Shown here: one piece after another, positions 33,888 through 46,130 of the stretch
Layout of the letters: every line of letters begins with the position of its first letter
How positions within the stretch are numbered: position 1 is the stretch's first letter
Origin: Linnemannia hyalina
Lineage: Eukaryota; Mortierellomycota; Mortierellomycetes; Mortierellales; Mortierellaceae
Assembly (NCBI GenBank): GCA_019671135.1
Contig: JAHRHY010000020.1
Coordinates: 372,001-436,000 of the forward strand
Direction: 5' to 3'
DNA length: 64,000 nucleotides
Program-made: the position numbers and the translations under genes
The notes under the pieces: generated by a model
Database searches by the model: none
What the model saw: the letters and a program-made list of their open reading frames with translations, nothing else
What the model was told of the DNA's origin: nothing

Positions 33888-36807
33888 ATGAACAATTTTC
33901 AGTTCACAGAAAAGACCGAAAAAACCATCGGGCAGGCTCAAGAGCTTGCCCGAGAGTTCTCCAACTCACAGATAACACCCGCCCACTTTGTCAACGCTAT
34001 GATGGATGAGACAGATGAGGGGCCAGGCTCCTCGCTCCTCAAATCTATCCTCAACAAGGCCGGCGCCATCCCCGAGGAAATCGAGCGCGCCTTCAAGAAG
34101 CTGCTCGTCCGCCTGCCCACTCAGAACCCCGCCCCGATCGACATTTCCTTCTCGCCCCAGGCCTTCCAGATCCTCCGCAAGGCGCAGGAGCACCAGAAGA
34201 AACAAAAGGACTCGTTCATCTCTATCGACCACGTCATCCTCGCGCTGATGGATGACGCGCCCACGTGGAAGGTCTTTACCGATAATGGTGTCACCAAGAC
34301 TGCGTTCGAAAACGCGATTTCCCAGATCCGCGGTAACCGCAAGGTCGAGAGCAAGAACGCCGAGGCTGGATATGAGGCCCTGTCCAAGTATGCAATTGAC
34401 ATGGTTTCACTGGCGGAACAGGACAAGCTCGATCCCGTCATTGGACGAGACGACGAGATCAGGAGAGTCATCCGTGTTCTCTCCCGACGCACAAAGAACA
34501 ATCCCGTCTTGATTGGGTAAGCTATTTTATCCTGTTTGTATATGTATCCATGTCTGTTGAGTGTGCTTGTTGTTATCATGGTTGTATTTTCCCGCCATGC
34601 TCAACCATCCTTCCCGCGTCTCCCACGGACGACAAGGAAAAGAAGAAAAAGAAAAAGAAAAAGGTCACAAAGAAATAAAAGTCAAAAATCCCGCAGCCGT
34701 AGACAGTCCACTAACTTCTTTTTTTTATTGTTGCTAATCTGTTCTGTCATCGTCTAGTGAACCAGGTGTTGGTAAAACCGCCGTTGTCGAAGGACTCGCC
34801 CAGCGTATCGTCCGCAAAGACGTACCCGTCAGTCTCCAGTGCAGACTCTTCTCCCTCGACATGGGTGCTCTCATCGCAGGCGCAAAGTACCGTGGAGAGT
34901 TTGAGGAGCGTCTCAAGGCCGTCCTCAAGGAGGTCAAAGAATCCGAACAAGGCATCATCCTCTTCATTGACGAGATCCACCTTGTCCTCGGCGCAGGCAA
35001 GGCCGATGGTGCCATGGATGCCGCCAACCTTCTCAAGCCCATGCTCGCTCGTGGCGAGCTCCGGTGCATCGGTGCGACCACCCTAGATGAATACCGCCAG
35101 CATGTCGAAAAGGACCCCGCCTTTGAGCGTCGATTCCAGCAGGTCTTTGTCGGCGAGCCGTCTTTGAATGACACCATAAGTATTTTGCGCGGTCTCAAGG
35201 AGCGCTATGAAGTCCACCACGGAGTCAAGGTTGCTGACGCAGCTCTCGTCACGGCAGCGACCTTGGCCCATCGATACATCACCAATCGTTTCCTGCCCGA
35301 CAAGGCCATCGATCTTATGGACGAGGCTTGTGCGAACACCCGTGTCCAGCTCGACTCTCAACCCGAGTTGATCGACCAGCTCGAGCGACGTCACTTGCAA
35401 CTGGAGGTTGAAGCAACAGCCATGGGCAAGGAAAAGGATCCAGCATCACAGCAACGCTTAATCAAGGTCCGCGAGGAAATGTCCCGTATCTCGGAGGAAC
35501 TTAAGCCATTGAAACTCAAGTACGAGCTTGACAAGGGCCGCATCAACGAAGTCCGCGACCTGAACCAGAAACTGCAGGATCTCAAGAACAAGGCAGAGGA
35601 AGCTGAGCGACACTACGACCTGGCCAAGGCTGCCGACATCCGGTACTACGCAATCCCAGACCTAGAAAAGAAGATCGCCACGGTGGCAGCAGAGAGGGCA
35701 CGTCAGGAGGCGGAGCAGTTGCTGGCCGCCGCGAACGGAACAAAGATCGAAAGTGCCGAGCTGGTGACCGAGGTGGTTGGCCCCGAGCAGATTACAGAGG
35801 TCGTCTCCCGCTGGACCGGCATCCCCGTCCAGAGGTTGAACAAGTCCCAAGTCGAACGGTTGCTCCAACTGGGCGATCGACTCAAGGAGCGTGTCGTTGG
35901 TCAAGAAGATGCCGTCGAGGCCGTTGCGGAAGCAGTCCTGCGATCCCGCGCTGGTATGGCCAAGGAGCACGCCCCCTTGGGGTCCTTTCTGTTTTTAGGA
36001 CCCACTGGTGTCGGCAAGACTGAGCTTGCCAAGGCTCTGGCCCACGAACTCTTTGACGACGAGAACATGATGGTCCGCATCGACATGTCCGAGTACATGG
36101 AGTCACATTCAGTTGCGCGACTAATCGGTGCCCCCCCCGGATATGTTGGACACGACGAAGGCGGCCAGCTGACGGAGGCGATTCGCCGTCGTCCCTACAG
36201 TGTGGTCTTGTTCGATGAGATCGAGAAGGCAGATGTCAAGGTCTTGAACGTTCTCCTGCAGGTTCTAGACGATGGTCGCCTGACAGACTCGAAGGGCCGT
36301 GTCGTTGACTTTTCCAACACGGTCATCATCATGACTTCGAACGTGGGCTACATGCACCTTCAAGATGTAGGCAACACTGGCATTACCGAGCAGGTGCGCG
36401 AGGCGGTGATGCGCGATGTCCGAGCACACTTCCGGCCCGAGTTCCTGAACCGTCTGGACGACTTGATCGTGTTTGCACCGTTGGGTACGGATAACCTTGG
36501 CAAGATTATCAGGAACCAGCTGGCAGTGATTGGCAAACGCCTGGAGTCGAAGAACATTACGTTGCACATCACTGACGGTGCTTGCCAGAAGGTACTCAAC
36601 GAAGCGTTCGATCCTCGGTACGGTGGTCGACCATTGAAGCGGTTCTTGGAGAAGCAGGTTGTGACGAAGGTGTCTCGACTGTTGCTGACGGGCGAGTTGA
36701 CCGAGTATCAAACCGTTCTTGTGGATGTGGACTCTCGTGGCGACCTGGTTTTCAATGTCAGCAAAGCAGGAGGGGTGAACGAAGGTGATGCGATGAATTT
36801 GGACTGA
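33888..36807 (+). CDS. HSP104: Protein disaggregase Hsp104 (ClpB family)
   Basis: Exons 33888-34516 and 34758-36807 give 892 aa (yeast Hsp104 is 908). In order: Clp N-domain repeats (1-150); AAA-1 with Walker A GEPGVGKT (Lys216, split by the intron), pore-loop Tyr254 and Walker B FIDEIH (Glu282); the coiled-coil middle domain (about 405-530); AAA-2 with Walker A GPTGVGKT (Lys630), pore-loop GAPPGYVG (Tyr672) and Walker B LFDEIE (Glu697); and the C-terminal small domain. All catalytic residues are present. Hsp104 threads aggregated proteins through its hexamer with Hsp70. The C-terminus ends NLD rather than the longer acidic DDLD-type tail that binds TPR co-chaperones. The single intron falls inside the Walker A codons. 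A heat-shock element lies upstream. Confidence 0.97.
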
Positions 36808-38416
36808 CTAGGCCGCACTGGAGGGGAGGATGATGGCGAGACTGGGGAGGGATATGGGTACGAGAATGAGCTCAAGCAGGACCAGATGAACGAGTCGCGC
36901 CATGGTATCAAACGACAAGGCCTTCGAGAACAAGAAATGCCTTCCAAGGCCGCCCGCCGTCGACCATAGTTACTTCATTGCAAAAAATAAATCGAAAATG
37001 TACAAACCGTTCAAAGACAACGTGGTGTTTCCGTACAAAAGCCTTAATCGATAATATTTTCCAGGAGAAAGACCAAGAAGCACCTAAAGAGGCGAGATAA
37101 GAAGGATGGAAGCAGATGATGGTAGAGAAAGTCAAAACGAAAACAAAAGGGATAAGAAGACACATGGGCGAGGAAGGAGGGGGGTGGGGGCGAGAGAGAG
37201 AGAGAGAGGGAGATAGAGAGAGAGAGAGGCGAAGAAGGCTGGGTTGAGCTTAAAGGGATGAAAGAAGTGGAGTAACAGGCGTGAAAGGGTCAAAGAGTGC
37301 AGGGAAGATAACTAGAGAAAAAAAAGGAATGAGTGCATGTACATGAGGCCAACCATACTTTTGATTCTTGATGCAATCTATGAACCGAAGACCCTTACTG
37401 TAGATATTACGGTGGCCTCCTTTACGCTTGACCCCTCAGGTCCAACGCCGGAGTAAACCGCCTGACTCCCGAGGAAGGGATAAAGCGAGATGGAGGAAAA
37501 TATAAATGGAAAAGGGTCAGGCATTGCAATGCATCTTTTTTGTGGTGAATAAGAAATAAGTGACCCAGAGGGAAAGTGACCTTTTGAAAAGGTCAGTGTC
37601 CTTATTTCATGGACGCAGGCCATGCGATTAAGCTGCGTCTTTCTTCCGGCATGTGACTTGAAGTGCCTGGAGATCATAATATATCACGTGATCCTTCTGT
37701 GAACCAATCACATTCGGCCCCTGCCTAGGTGGATATGTTGGAGGGTCAGATCAGTCATTCTGGATACCATGTCCCTAGGAAAGTACTTTAGGATGATGTT
37801 TCTCGCCGGTGCCTACTAATAGTTTATTGTTAAAACACCTCCTACGGATATGGTTATGTAGTTTTTAAAAGAAAATAAGATTTCTTGGGTTTGATATTAT
37901 CAAAAGATGGGGTATAGACGCGTGAAGATGTCGCCTAAACAACAACAATAAATCATTGTTGTCGTTTTTTGTACTTGCGTTTTTTCGACTTGAAAAAGTC
38001 GTTTTTGACTCTTGTCCATTAATGTGGATTTGTAGTAGTTGATCTTAGGAACTCGCTAGTACAGTTTTCAAAGAGATTGGCTGTGAATTGGCTGAGAAAA
38101 TGATGAAAGAAACTTCCAGCGCTTCAAAAAATCCGTCTTAGTGGACAACTTTTTGATTGTACCGTGTAATAGTCAAGTTATTTTGTTGTTTTCTACATGA
38201 ATGATAGCTATGGGTCAAAGGATTAGAATAAGGTCCTTAACAAGAATAATGTGTGTCTTTTGGTGCGATGGAAAGGAAAAAAGTAGGTGAGTATGCATGG
38301 AAAGGTTTGATTCTGTACGCTACTGTTCGTCTCAGGTATTCCTCAACTGTAATACTCGTTTAATATGTGAGATACAAGAGAAAGAAAAACAAGATAAAGT
38401 AGAGAGAGAGAGAGAG

Positions 38417-38512
<96 letters not shown>

Positions 38513-38603
38513 CAGAGAGAGAGAAAGGGAGAATGGAGATAAAGGTAAACCAATCTGCGCATCTACTCATGCTATAAAAAAAAGAATATGTATAATACGT
38601 GTT
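36808..38603. other. 3' flank of HSP104 and gap to transposon block
   Basis: No gene seen. GA-rich tracts occur near 37190-37230, and a long (GA)n tract ends the gap. The terminal inverted repeat of the MULE could lie here but I could not find its partner. Confidence 0.5.
38400..38524 (+). repeat. Compound (GA)n microsatellite
   Basis: About 125 bp of GA dinucleotides interrupted by several GAACAGA units, immediately 3' of the MULE gene. Confidence 0.9.
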
Positions 38604-41600
38604 TTAATGTTGTCGCGGCCGTTTGTTGTTGAGACCTTGACCCTGCAGAGGAGGAAAAGATGACTCAAATAGATCGAGCGCCTCTTTCACTTTCGTTTGG
38701 ATTTGCAACCCCAAAGGATAGTCTGCTTTCTTGTCCCTCAATTCATTCAGGTGCCCGAGACGTTGGATGTATATGCTAAGGAGATCCACCTCGGGAACAG
38801 CTGCAGTCGCAGGGTCGTCATGGACGTATGGTTCGAGCATCCCCGGATGAAAGTTCGCTTGGTGTTCCCAGAAATCGGTGCGAAAGAAAGTGATAGGAGG
38901 TAGTTCCACCTGCACCAGGGCAATATGCTTGCAGCAGCTCCCGTGGTCGTGGAAGTACTTGCAGGAGCATTCCATGATGTGGCCAATAGGTGTCTTGGAA
39001 AAGTCGATCTTGACGTCGTAGCCAACAGCAGGGTTCGTAAAGGACTCCACATAGAGAGTAACGTCAGACGTTTGCTTGATGTAAGCACCTATATATCCCC
39101 TTGATTCCCTGGTCTTGATGTGTTCGGTTGCAAGTGTGGTGAGTTGGAGTTCCTCTAATTGTGCAGGGTTCATTCGGCCAACGTTGACGATGCTCCGTAT
39201 GCACTTTTGTTGGAAGTGCGGGACTGCCAAGATAGCAAGGACATAGATGACTGTATCCGGGCGTCGCTGCTGCTTGTCTCTGAAGAAGTGGCGCTTGAGA
39301 GTATTATGCCAGGACTCGATGTAGTTGTTTGTATCGATAGAGGCGTAGGATATATCTTGACGGTAGCAAAGCATCCAACTCTCTTGTACCTCCTTGACCT
39401 GCCACTCGTGTGGCTTGAACATAGACTTGCCAAAGTAGTTCTTGTCGAGATAGTCCATAAGATCCTTCTGGTTGCTCCAGATCTTGCGGAAGGTCTTGAT
39501 GAGCTCCTGAGCCATCGCATTGCTCCTTTCATACAAGATCTTGCGAAGATCAGATCGGAACTAAAGGTTGGTAGGAAAAGATTAATCATCATTAATTGTA
39601 TCTACTACATGTAACTGGCGCACCGGTGTTCAGCATGTCGAATCTTTTCACTTACCTGTTTTATGGTATTTTCTTTTTCTATGTCTGAGAGGGCTTTTAG
39701 TCCCTTCATCCTGCTCTTGACCTGACGCTCCCACACCCTTAGGACATGCCATGCACAATAGAGGATGGGCACTCCAGGGAAAACGGTCTTCATAGCCAGG
39801 ATCTCACTACCGCCTTGATCCGTGATAATGGCGTTCGGAAGGAAATTGTACTCTTTGGTGTCGGTAGAGAAGAGGTCTTTCATCTTTCTACAAATGGCAA
39901 GTAACCAGTTTGACAAGATGAAGGCATCGCCAGTCTTTGTAAGAAGAAATGCAACAGGGATACCGAACCCTGTATCTGCGTTCTTTACGACAAGAGTGAA
40001 CAAGTTCGTCGCATGCCTAAGAAGAATTAATAGAGGAGGGTAAGTAAAAACACTTATACAAATATCGCTGAAGCACTGCAAAGAGAAAATAAACATACCC
40101 AAACACATTATGGGTTCCATCAAAGCATATCGCTCTTCCATGGGTCCTGAGCTGCTGTAGTTGCCACAAGGAAGCGAACCCAAAATATAGACCACTTGTT
40201 GTGTCCTCCTTATCATAGAAAGTGAACGCGCTGTTCCTTTCAAATTCCTCCATCCATTTTATAGCGGACAAAACTGGATCCGGGTCCTTTCTCATTTTGG
40301 CGGTTGTTATCCTGTGCCATATATTGTAGACGTCGTCGTAAGTAATGAAGTCGTCTCGCGACAACTGCTGCCCGTTTCCTCGTGTGATCTTCATGAATTT
40401 ATCGTAGTCCAGTGTCAGCTGTTGCATTACTCGTTGAATGGTTGATCCTTGGTTTAGGAGGCCTTTCAGGTCCAAGTTATCATATGGTGTTTGTTACATC
40501 TCTGTAGATCTCGACAATATCCATAGCGACTATGGGATGAGAATGTATATATGATACCAAGCATATAAGACAACCATTGTAACATTTTTTGTTCAACTAT
40601 CCTACTAAACACCAACCTATTCTCCAAACAACAAAGTCTTCTTATTTTTCGCACACCACACTCTTGAATGTGTCCATCTACTATTAACCTGTAACCCTCA
40701 CTGCAAGATTCGCCAGAGTAGTTCTTGTATGTGATCATCTAAAGCACTTGTACTCTCAACTGTATCTTTGGGGCGAAATACAGGGGAGAGATAACATTTT
40801 AAAAATTCTTGTGCTGTCTACTGCTATTTTATTCTGTGTTCTGTTGCCCACTATGAAGAGATATGCCAGTTATGGAAGTCAACACTCCGTTCCTTGGGCT
40901 TTGGATATTTTTTATATGCCTTTTTATATCCTCTGCACATGAAGGGGTCGCTTAGCAGACGCTCGATTGTGGCCTTGATAGCTGCCGACTTTTGTCGTGT
41001 GCCAAGATCGGTGATGTCGCCAATGGAGTGGTTGTGTTGATAATGATACTCGACAATACACCCTGGCTTATTAAAGCCATCTGCCATTGGTATCGACTGG
41101 AACAAGGCATAGATCCTGGAGAGGCAGCCCTTCTTGATCCCTTCTTTTCGCAGCCTGGGTTTGCCCTCCTTTCCTCCCTTGACAAGGTCCTTCCGCACTT
41201 GCTTTTGGCCGGCGCATTGGCAGGTGTAAGTGAGCCGACATTGATCCTTGACAGGATACTTGTAGGTCTTTGAGAGACGAAAGTTGGTGGAGATAGCTCA
41301 TTGGTGCTTCTCTCTCCAAGCCTCGAAGAGGTCGGGAACAATAAGGAACTCGGCAACATTCTCGTCAAGCCTGATAAACCGGGAGTCTGGATCCAGTTTG
41401 AAGTGCTTCGCAGAGTCGTGAATGTCTGTGTCATTGTACAGAACGCCTCGCAGCCTGCTCAGCACTATGCCGTCGAACCCTTCCGCGATGCGAGCCTTCA
41501 ATAACTGTAGCAGTATTAAAACAAGTCAGTATATGGCAAGGTAATAGTCGTGCACAGCCAACAGTGAGGCACAATGATGAAAAAAGCTACTAACCTCTAA

Positions 41601-41691
41601 GCCATCCTCAGTTTTAATATCCTCCTTCTTAGTGTCCTCTTGGTACTCTTCTCCATCATCCTCAGCAGCTTCCGCTTTAGCTACATACTGG
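38604..41691 (-). pseudogene. MULE-type transposase gene, broken
   Basis: Read on the minus strand. An acidic N-terminal piece (41691-41595) is joined by an intron to 41504 onward, with a DNA-binding region of FAR1/GCM1 type (CRLTYTCQCAG). An in-frame TGA sits at 41299-41301, after EKHQ. The frame then runs to about 40900 (FMCRGYKKAYKKYPKPKE). About 0.43 kb without coding sense follows. It resumes at about 40480 with FDGTHNVFG (first catalytic Asp), an intron (about 40100-40020), ITDQGGSEI (second Asp), an intron (about 39650-39560) and a C-terminal part with the SWIM zinc finger CSCKYFHDHGSCCKHI. It ends at TAA 38604. The stop, and the non-coding stretch if not an intron, make it inactive. 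No terminal inverted repeats were found. Confidence 0.8.
40455..40952 (-). repeat. MULE internal segment, first copy of an inverted pair
   Basis: This segment holds the end of one MULE coding block, the non-coding 0.43 kb and the start of the next coding block. The same 498 bp occurs inverted at 42442-42939 with only scattered differences. Confidence 0.85.
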
Positions 41692-41898
41692 TGCAACAGG
41701 CGAAGACTGGGACAGAGAAGTATAGAACGGGGACGAGAGTTGAAGCAGTGATGATTGATGTTATTACTATGGTACAACTAAATATATATACAAAGTCGCC
41801 AACTAGGTTTCTAGGTGTGGTGTCATAGTAAGTCAGAGATGATAGAGAGTGACAAGGAATGACTAACTAGAGAGCAATGATAAACCTAATATGTTGCA
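41692..41898 (-). mobile_element. LTR of a Ty3/gypsy element
   Basis: A 207-bp sequence in minus orientation beginning TGCAAC and ending GTTGCA (perfect 6-bp terminal inverted repeats, TG..CA ends). It is preceded by a polypurine tract AAGAGGGGAAGG (41899-41910) directly after the pol-type frame. It is therefore the 3' LTR. It abuts the acidic 5' end of the MULE gene, so the retroelement landed there. The 5' LTR is missing from the window. Confidence 0.75.
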
Positions 41899-41922
41899 CC
41901 TTCCCCTCTTAAAAAAAATCCG

Positions 41923-42441
41923 CTAAGTCCTAAGGCCATGGTCGCGCTTGTACTTGTTGAGGATGTCCTTACAGTGTGCCAGTTCACTCTCTGGTTCCCA
42001 TGTCCAGTCCTCGCGCGGGTATCCTTGCCATTGTAGAAGGTACTCCATGTTGTTGTTAACCTTCCTATGATCTGCAATGGCCTCGACCTCATACTCTTCC
42101 TCGTCTTCAACGATAACCGGTGGTGGCCGTGCTGGTGTTCTTGGTCCTAGCGTCGCAGGTGATGGTTGGTAGCGTCGGAATCGGTCGACGTGGAAGACGG
42201 GGTGAATCTTCATGGACGGTGGAAGATCAAGGCGGAAAGAGACCGGGGACAGCTGTTCAACAATGGTGTGGGGGCCGGCAAGGCGAGCCAAGAGTTTCTG
42301 CGACGTGCGGGTGCGGTCCGAGGGTAAGGTGATATTCTCAAGGTTAAGGAGAACGTGGTCACCAACCTTGAAATCATGCTCTCGCCGATGGATGTCGGCG
42401 TTGGCTGCTTGACGTTCTTGGGCGGCAGCAAGGGACTCCTT
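41923..42441 (-). pseudogene. Ty3/gypsy integrase C-terminus with chromodomain
   Basis: From about 42441 down to TAG 41923-41925. It contains the integrase tail (RQAANADIHRREHDFKVGDH, then a GPF-like HTIVEQLSPVSFRLDLP block with HPVFHVDRFR) and a chromodomain (YEVEAIADHRKV, EYLLQWQGYPREDWTWEPES). The conserved aromatic residues of the chromodomain cage are present. This marks a chromovirus, whose integrase is targeted to modified histones. Protease, reverse transcriptase, RNase H and the integrase core are absent; the 5' side is cut by the inverted MULE fragment. Confidence 0.85.
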
Positions 42442-42939
42442 AGCGGCCCCTTCATGTGCAGAGGATATAAAAAGGCATATAAAAAATATCCAAAGCCCAA
42501 GGAACGGAGTGTTTACTTCCATAACTGACATATCTCTTCATAGTGGGCAACAGAACACAGAATAAAATAGCAATAGACAGCACATGTTTTTTTAAAATGT
42601 AATCTCTCCCCTGTATTTCGCCCCAAAGATACAGTTGAGAGTACAAGTGCTTTAGATGATGACATACAAGAACTACTCTGGCGAATCTTGCAGTGAGGGT
42701 TACAGGTTAATAGTAGATGGACATATTCAAGAGTGTGGTGTGCGAAAAATAAGAAGACTTTGTTGTTTGGAGAATAGGTTGGTGTTTAGTAGGATAGTTG
42801 AACAAAAAATGTTACAATGGTTGTCTTATATGCTTGGTATCATATATACATTCTCATCCCATAGTCGCTATGGATATTGTCGAGATCTACAGAGATGTAA
42901 CAAACACCATATGATAACTTGGACCTGAAAGGCCTCCTA
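42442..42939 (+). mobile_element. Inverted copy of a MULE internal segment
   Basis: 498 bp nearly identical to the reverse complement of 40455-40952. It includes MULE coding ends at both edges (PFMCRGYKK side and NLDLKGLL side). It is therefore a fragment copied from a MULE, not a separate element. Its left edge truncates the gypsy frame. Confidence 0.8.
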
Positions 42940-43085
42940 GGTGAATGTTTTAAAAAAATATGGGTAATGCAATAATGGTGAGGGTGCATGCATTGTGGAA
43001 CGTCTCAGATGAAGTTATCGTGGTTTTTATAATGTTTGATGTAACATACTTTGTAGGAAGTTACGATTGTTATAATATTTGTTGA
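42940..43085. other. Flank of the Helitron array
   Basis: It contains the 48-bp perfect repeat 43038-43085, whose twin is at 54130-54177, and a GCATGCATTGT(G/A)GAAC block that recurs near 54246-54260. Confidence 0.6.
43038..43085 (+). repeat. 48-bp direct repeat, left copy
   Basis: Identical to 54130-54177. It abuts the CTAG end of the leftmost Helitron and, read on the minus strand, begins with TC. Confidence 0.85.
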
Positions 43086-44148
43086 CTAGAATAGTACCCG
43101 CGGCTTCGCTCGCGGAGGTGTGGAGCAAGTGTGAATTGATAAAAAAGTGGTGGTGGTTGAATATTGCAAAGTTTATTTGTGTTTGGCAGTTCCTCATTTC
43201 TCTCTCACTTTTCTATTTCTGTCCTCACTTTTTTTTTTCGTTTTGCCCTCCCTTCCTTTTTTTCTTTGTCAGATTCCACAAATCGTGCCAGCGTGCCAGG
43301 CCTGACTAATCCAAGCCACAGCCGCGGGGAGGAGGTGTCAGACGGGATCCCTGGGAGCTCGAATGCCTATAGATACACAACTTGGGTCGCATGAATGCCA
43401 TGAAGTGGCGAGCACCGAGCCAGCCCTCCGCATCCCCAATGCGACCTGTCGTGTCTGATGAGCCCTCTGTCAGTCGAGATCTCGGTCAAAGATTTTATGC
43501 AGCAGTCTCCTTTCTTTCCATCAAATACAACACCGTCTTGCCATGAACGTACTGTACAACCCTCTCGTCCGCCTCATTCAGACTTTGTTTGACAAATCGA
43601 CTCGTTGCCTTGGCGGGCTAAATCCTGTCGGTTTTCCTCCTTTGCTCAAACCTGCCTTCCTCTCTCGAGGAGTTATTCCTTGGGTCATTCCCTATTCGAC
43701 CGTCGCCCTTGTAACGCACGTGCCATATCTCCATCCTCCCAAAGTCCTCTATCGCACTCACAATACCTTTTTTTCTTTTCGCTTTCCCTCTGCCAGGCGG
43801 TCAACGCATGTCGAATGTCACGGTACTTTGTACTGGTACCAAAGGATGTAATGTAAAGGCAAAGACACTGTTGAAGGTCCGGGTGGTTGCAAGAAATACC
43901 TCTGAAAAGGCTTTGCAATTCAGCAAGGGAAGCTTCGATGGCTGGTATTTTGACTCATAGGCAGCATACAGAGAAGCGTGGATTAGCGACTGTACGTCCG
44001 ACACGCTCCTGCGTATTCAAAATAAATAATTAAATCGCGCATCAATAAAAAGAAAGAAGAATGTAGAATAGTTGTAGGTGTTATCGTACCTGGTTACCTC
44101 TGTCCAATGTAAAGCACCCCAATGAGAGCAGACCACGCTCATCAATTC

Positions 44149-44493
44149 CTAGATCATGTACACTGTGTCGTCCTGCTCCTTAACAGCAGCTACTCTATTC
44201 CCAAAAACACGTAGATCAGCGGGAGCAACATGAGCAACAAAGGAAACATGGGCAACAAAGGAAACATGAGCAACAAAGGAAACATGAGTAGCAGGGGTAA
44301 CATAAGCAGCAGGGGCAACAGGAGCGGCAGAAGCGGCTGGAGTAGCAAGGACCGTGGAAGGAGTAGAAGCAAGAGATTCTGCAACGATTATGCGCTTCCT
44401 GCTCAAAAGGCAATCCGCATGAGTTGTACAACGGTGACCAAGATGTCTGCAAGCATTACATCTCGTAGCAGAGGACTGAGGAGCACTATGCAA
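44149..44493 (-). pseudogene. Helitron N-terminal zinc-knuckle fragment
   Basis: A frame with CNACRHLGHRC..HADC (zinc-knuckle-like) followed by a repeat-expanded Ala/Val/His region and DDTVYMI. Continuing past a stop, SVVCSHWGALHW resembles the CSHCGALHW motif found near the N-terminus of Helitron proteins, with one Cys replaced by Trp. A possible intron leads on to 44004-43801 (SVSDVQSLIHASLYAAYESK). There is no Rep or helicase downstream, so this is a captured N-terminal remnant. Confidence 0.55.
44230..44320 (-). repeat. 15-18 bp coding minisatellite
   Basis: Tandem units of AGCAACAAAGGAAACATG and a shorter variant encode HVSFVA repeats on the minus strand. The sister element at 52.3 kb lacks the expansion. 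Confidence 0.75.
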
Positions 44494-45013
44494 TGCGATG
44501 GCAATAGCTCGCTCACGTTACCTAAATGGGCCGGAATGGGTCGGAATGGTTGGCGTTGGGCTGGAGCCATGCGTGGCTGCTACAATCATGCGTGACTGGG
44601 ACAACCGGCTTTTCTCCTTCAGCAGGTCGTCGTTGTCGCTTATGTTACCTAAATGGGTCGGAATGGTAGGCCTCAGGCTGGAAGCATTCTCCCGGTACCA
44701 GTGCCTCCGCCGCCTGATCGATGACCCATCCTCACTCCCCTCACCCTCCCACTCAATCGTTGTCTGACTTGTAGTTAGCCAATCTAATCGATTTATTTGA
44801 ATTCCCTATGGTTTGCATTGGGTTTGTGCGCATTCGAGTCGAAATTTTTAATCCGTTTCGAATGCGCACAAATCCTAAGCAAAACATAGGAAATTCGAAT
44901 AAATTCGATTAGACGCTCTACTTGTAGTCTCGAACTATTGAACCACGTCAGCAATTGCAACGTAAGCATCCCCGTCTGAAATGGCATCAAAGCTTGCTTC
45001 GCAGTTGTTACCA

Positions 45014-45484
45014 TTATAACTTAGGAGTTGTGCTGTAAAGAGGCGGCAATCTGAGCAATTGTGGTCTGTGTACTCTAAAATACCGTTTGTTTTCCTTTAT
45101 AGTAGGGACAGTAACAACTTGTCGACCTTTGTTGGCCGTTCCCACGTCCACAATGCTTGGCACACCTTCTGATGGAGGAGGAAGAGGAGGTAAAAGGGGG
45201 GAAAGAGGGAAAAGAAGAAGAGGAGGAAGAAGAAGAGGAGGAAGAAGAGGAGGAATGAGGAGGAAGAGTAAGGGGTGATGGCATTGAGTTTGGCGGTGAT
45301 AGTGGTGGTACATTTGGTGGAAAGGAAGTGGAGAGTGGAGGAAGTAGAGGGAGCGCTAGCAGTAGAGCGACCTTGTTAAGTTGGTCGCCTTGGCCCGTCT
45401 GTATCCTGTAAAGGTCGCAGAAGGAGAGACATCAGGGGTGGAAGTGGTAGTAAGAGTGACACGGTGAGAGCGAGTGGAAGGCAT
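45014..45484 (-). pseudogene. Helitron ORF1 remnant in element A
   Basis: Starts at ATG 45484 (MPSTRSHRVTLTTTS, ATFTGYRRAKATNLTRS) and then changes frame. Downstream, CGRGNGQQRSTSCYCPYYKG corresponds to the Cys/His cluster of the intact ORF1 at 49100-49585. Confidence 0.6.
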
Positions 45485-45777
45485 GCTGGCTACTGACAGA
45501 TAAAAAAAAAAAAAAAAAAAAAAGAGAAAGGAAGGAAAGAAAATATGCTTGTCCGTGAAAGAGAAAGAAAAGCCATCGGCTCTACTCTCTCCATTCTCCA
45601 TTTTCGCATCTTAACATGCTTACTGCTTACCGGCAGATCTTCTTACCGGCGTGGCTCTCATTCCGCAGTCGCATTTTAACATGGTTACCGGCAGATCTGC
45701 TTACCGGTATGGCTCTGATTGCAACCCCCATCCATCTCTCATTTTAATTTAATTAACTTTAAACTAAAAAAAACGCA

Positions 45778-45900
45778 CACAGCACACACAACACACACAA
45801 CACACACAAACACTTACACACACACTACACATACACCATACATACCATACACACACCACAACACCACACACACCACAACACCACACACACCACAACACCG
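45778..45900 (+). repeat. (CA)-rich simple repeat
   Basis: CACA units with irregular AC/ATAC variants near the 5' end of element A. The sister element has a shorter version at about 54003-54045. Confidence 0.8.
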
Positions 45901-46130
45901 TGAGAAAGAGAAAGAGGGAACATCACATGATTTACGATAAGTCAGGTGATGGAGATAACGATTTTGTATTAGTAGACTAGAATAGTACCCGCGGCTTCGC
46001 TCGCGGAGGTGTTGGGTGAAAAAAAAAAAAAAAAAAAAAACGCGAAATGGATGTGGTAATATTTATTTCTGTCTGTCACTGTCTCCCTTGATCCCTACCC
46101 TCCTTTTTTTTTTTCTTATGTCATTTTTTT

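Larger units (their letters stand above)
43086..45976 (-). mobile_element. Non-autonomous Helitron-like element A
   Basis: Minus orientation. The 3' end is CTAG (43086-43089), preceded by the hairpin CCGCGGCTTCGCTCGCGG (43098-43115) and followed by T. The 5' end, TCTACTAATAC, is at 45976, directly at the 3' end of the next element. It is 2.9 kb. It carries only the N-terminal part of a Helitron gene (ORF1 remnant and a zinc-knuckle region) and no Rep or helicase. It is very similar to the element at 51205-54122. Confidence 0.8.
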
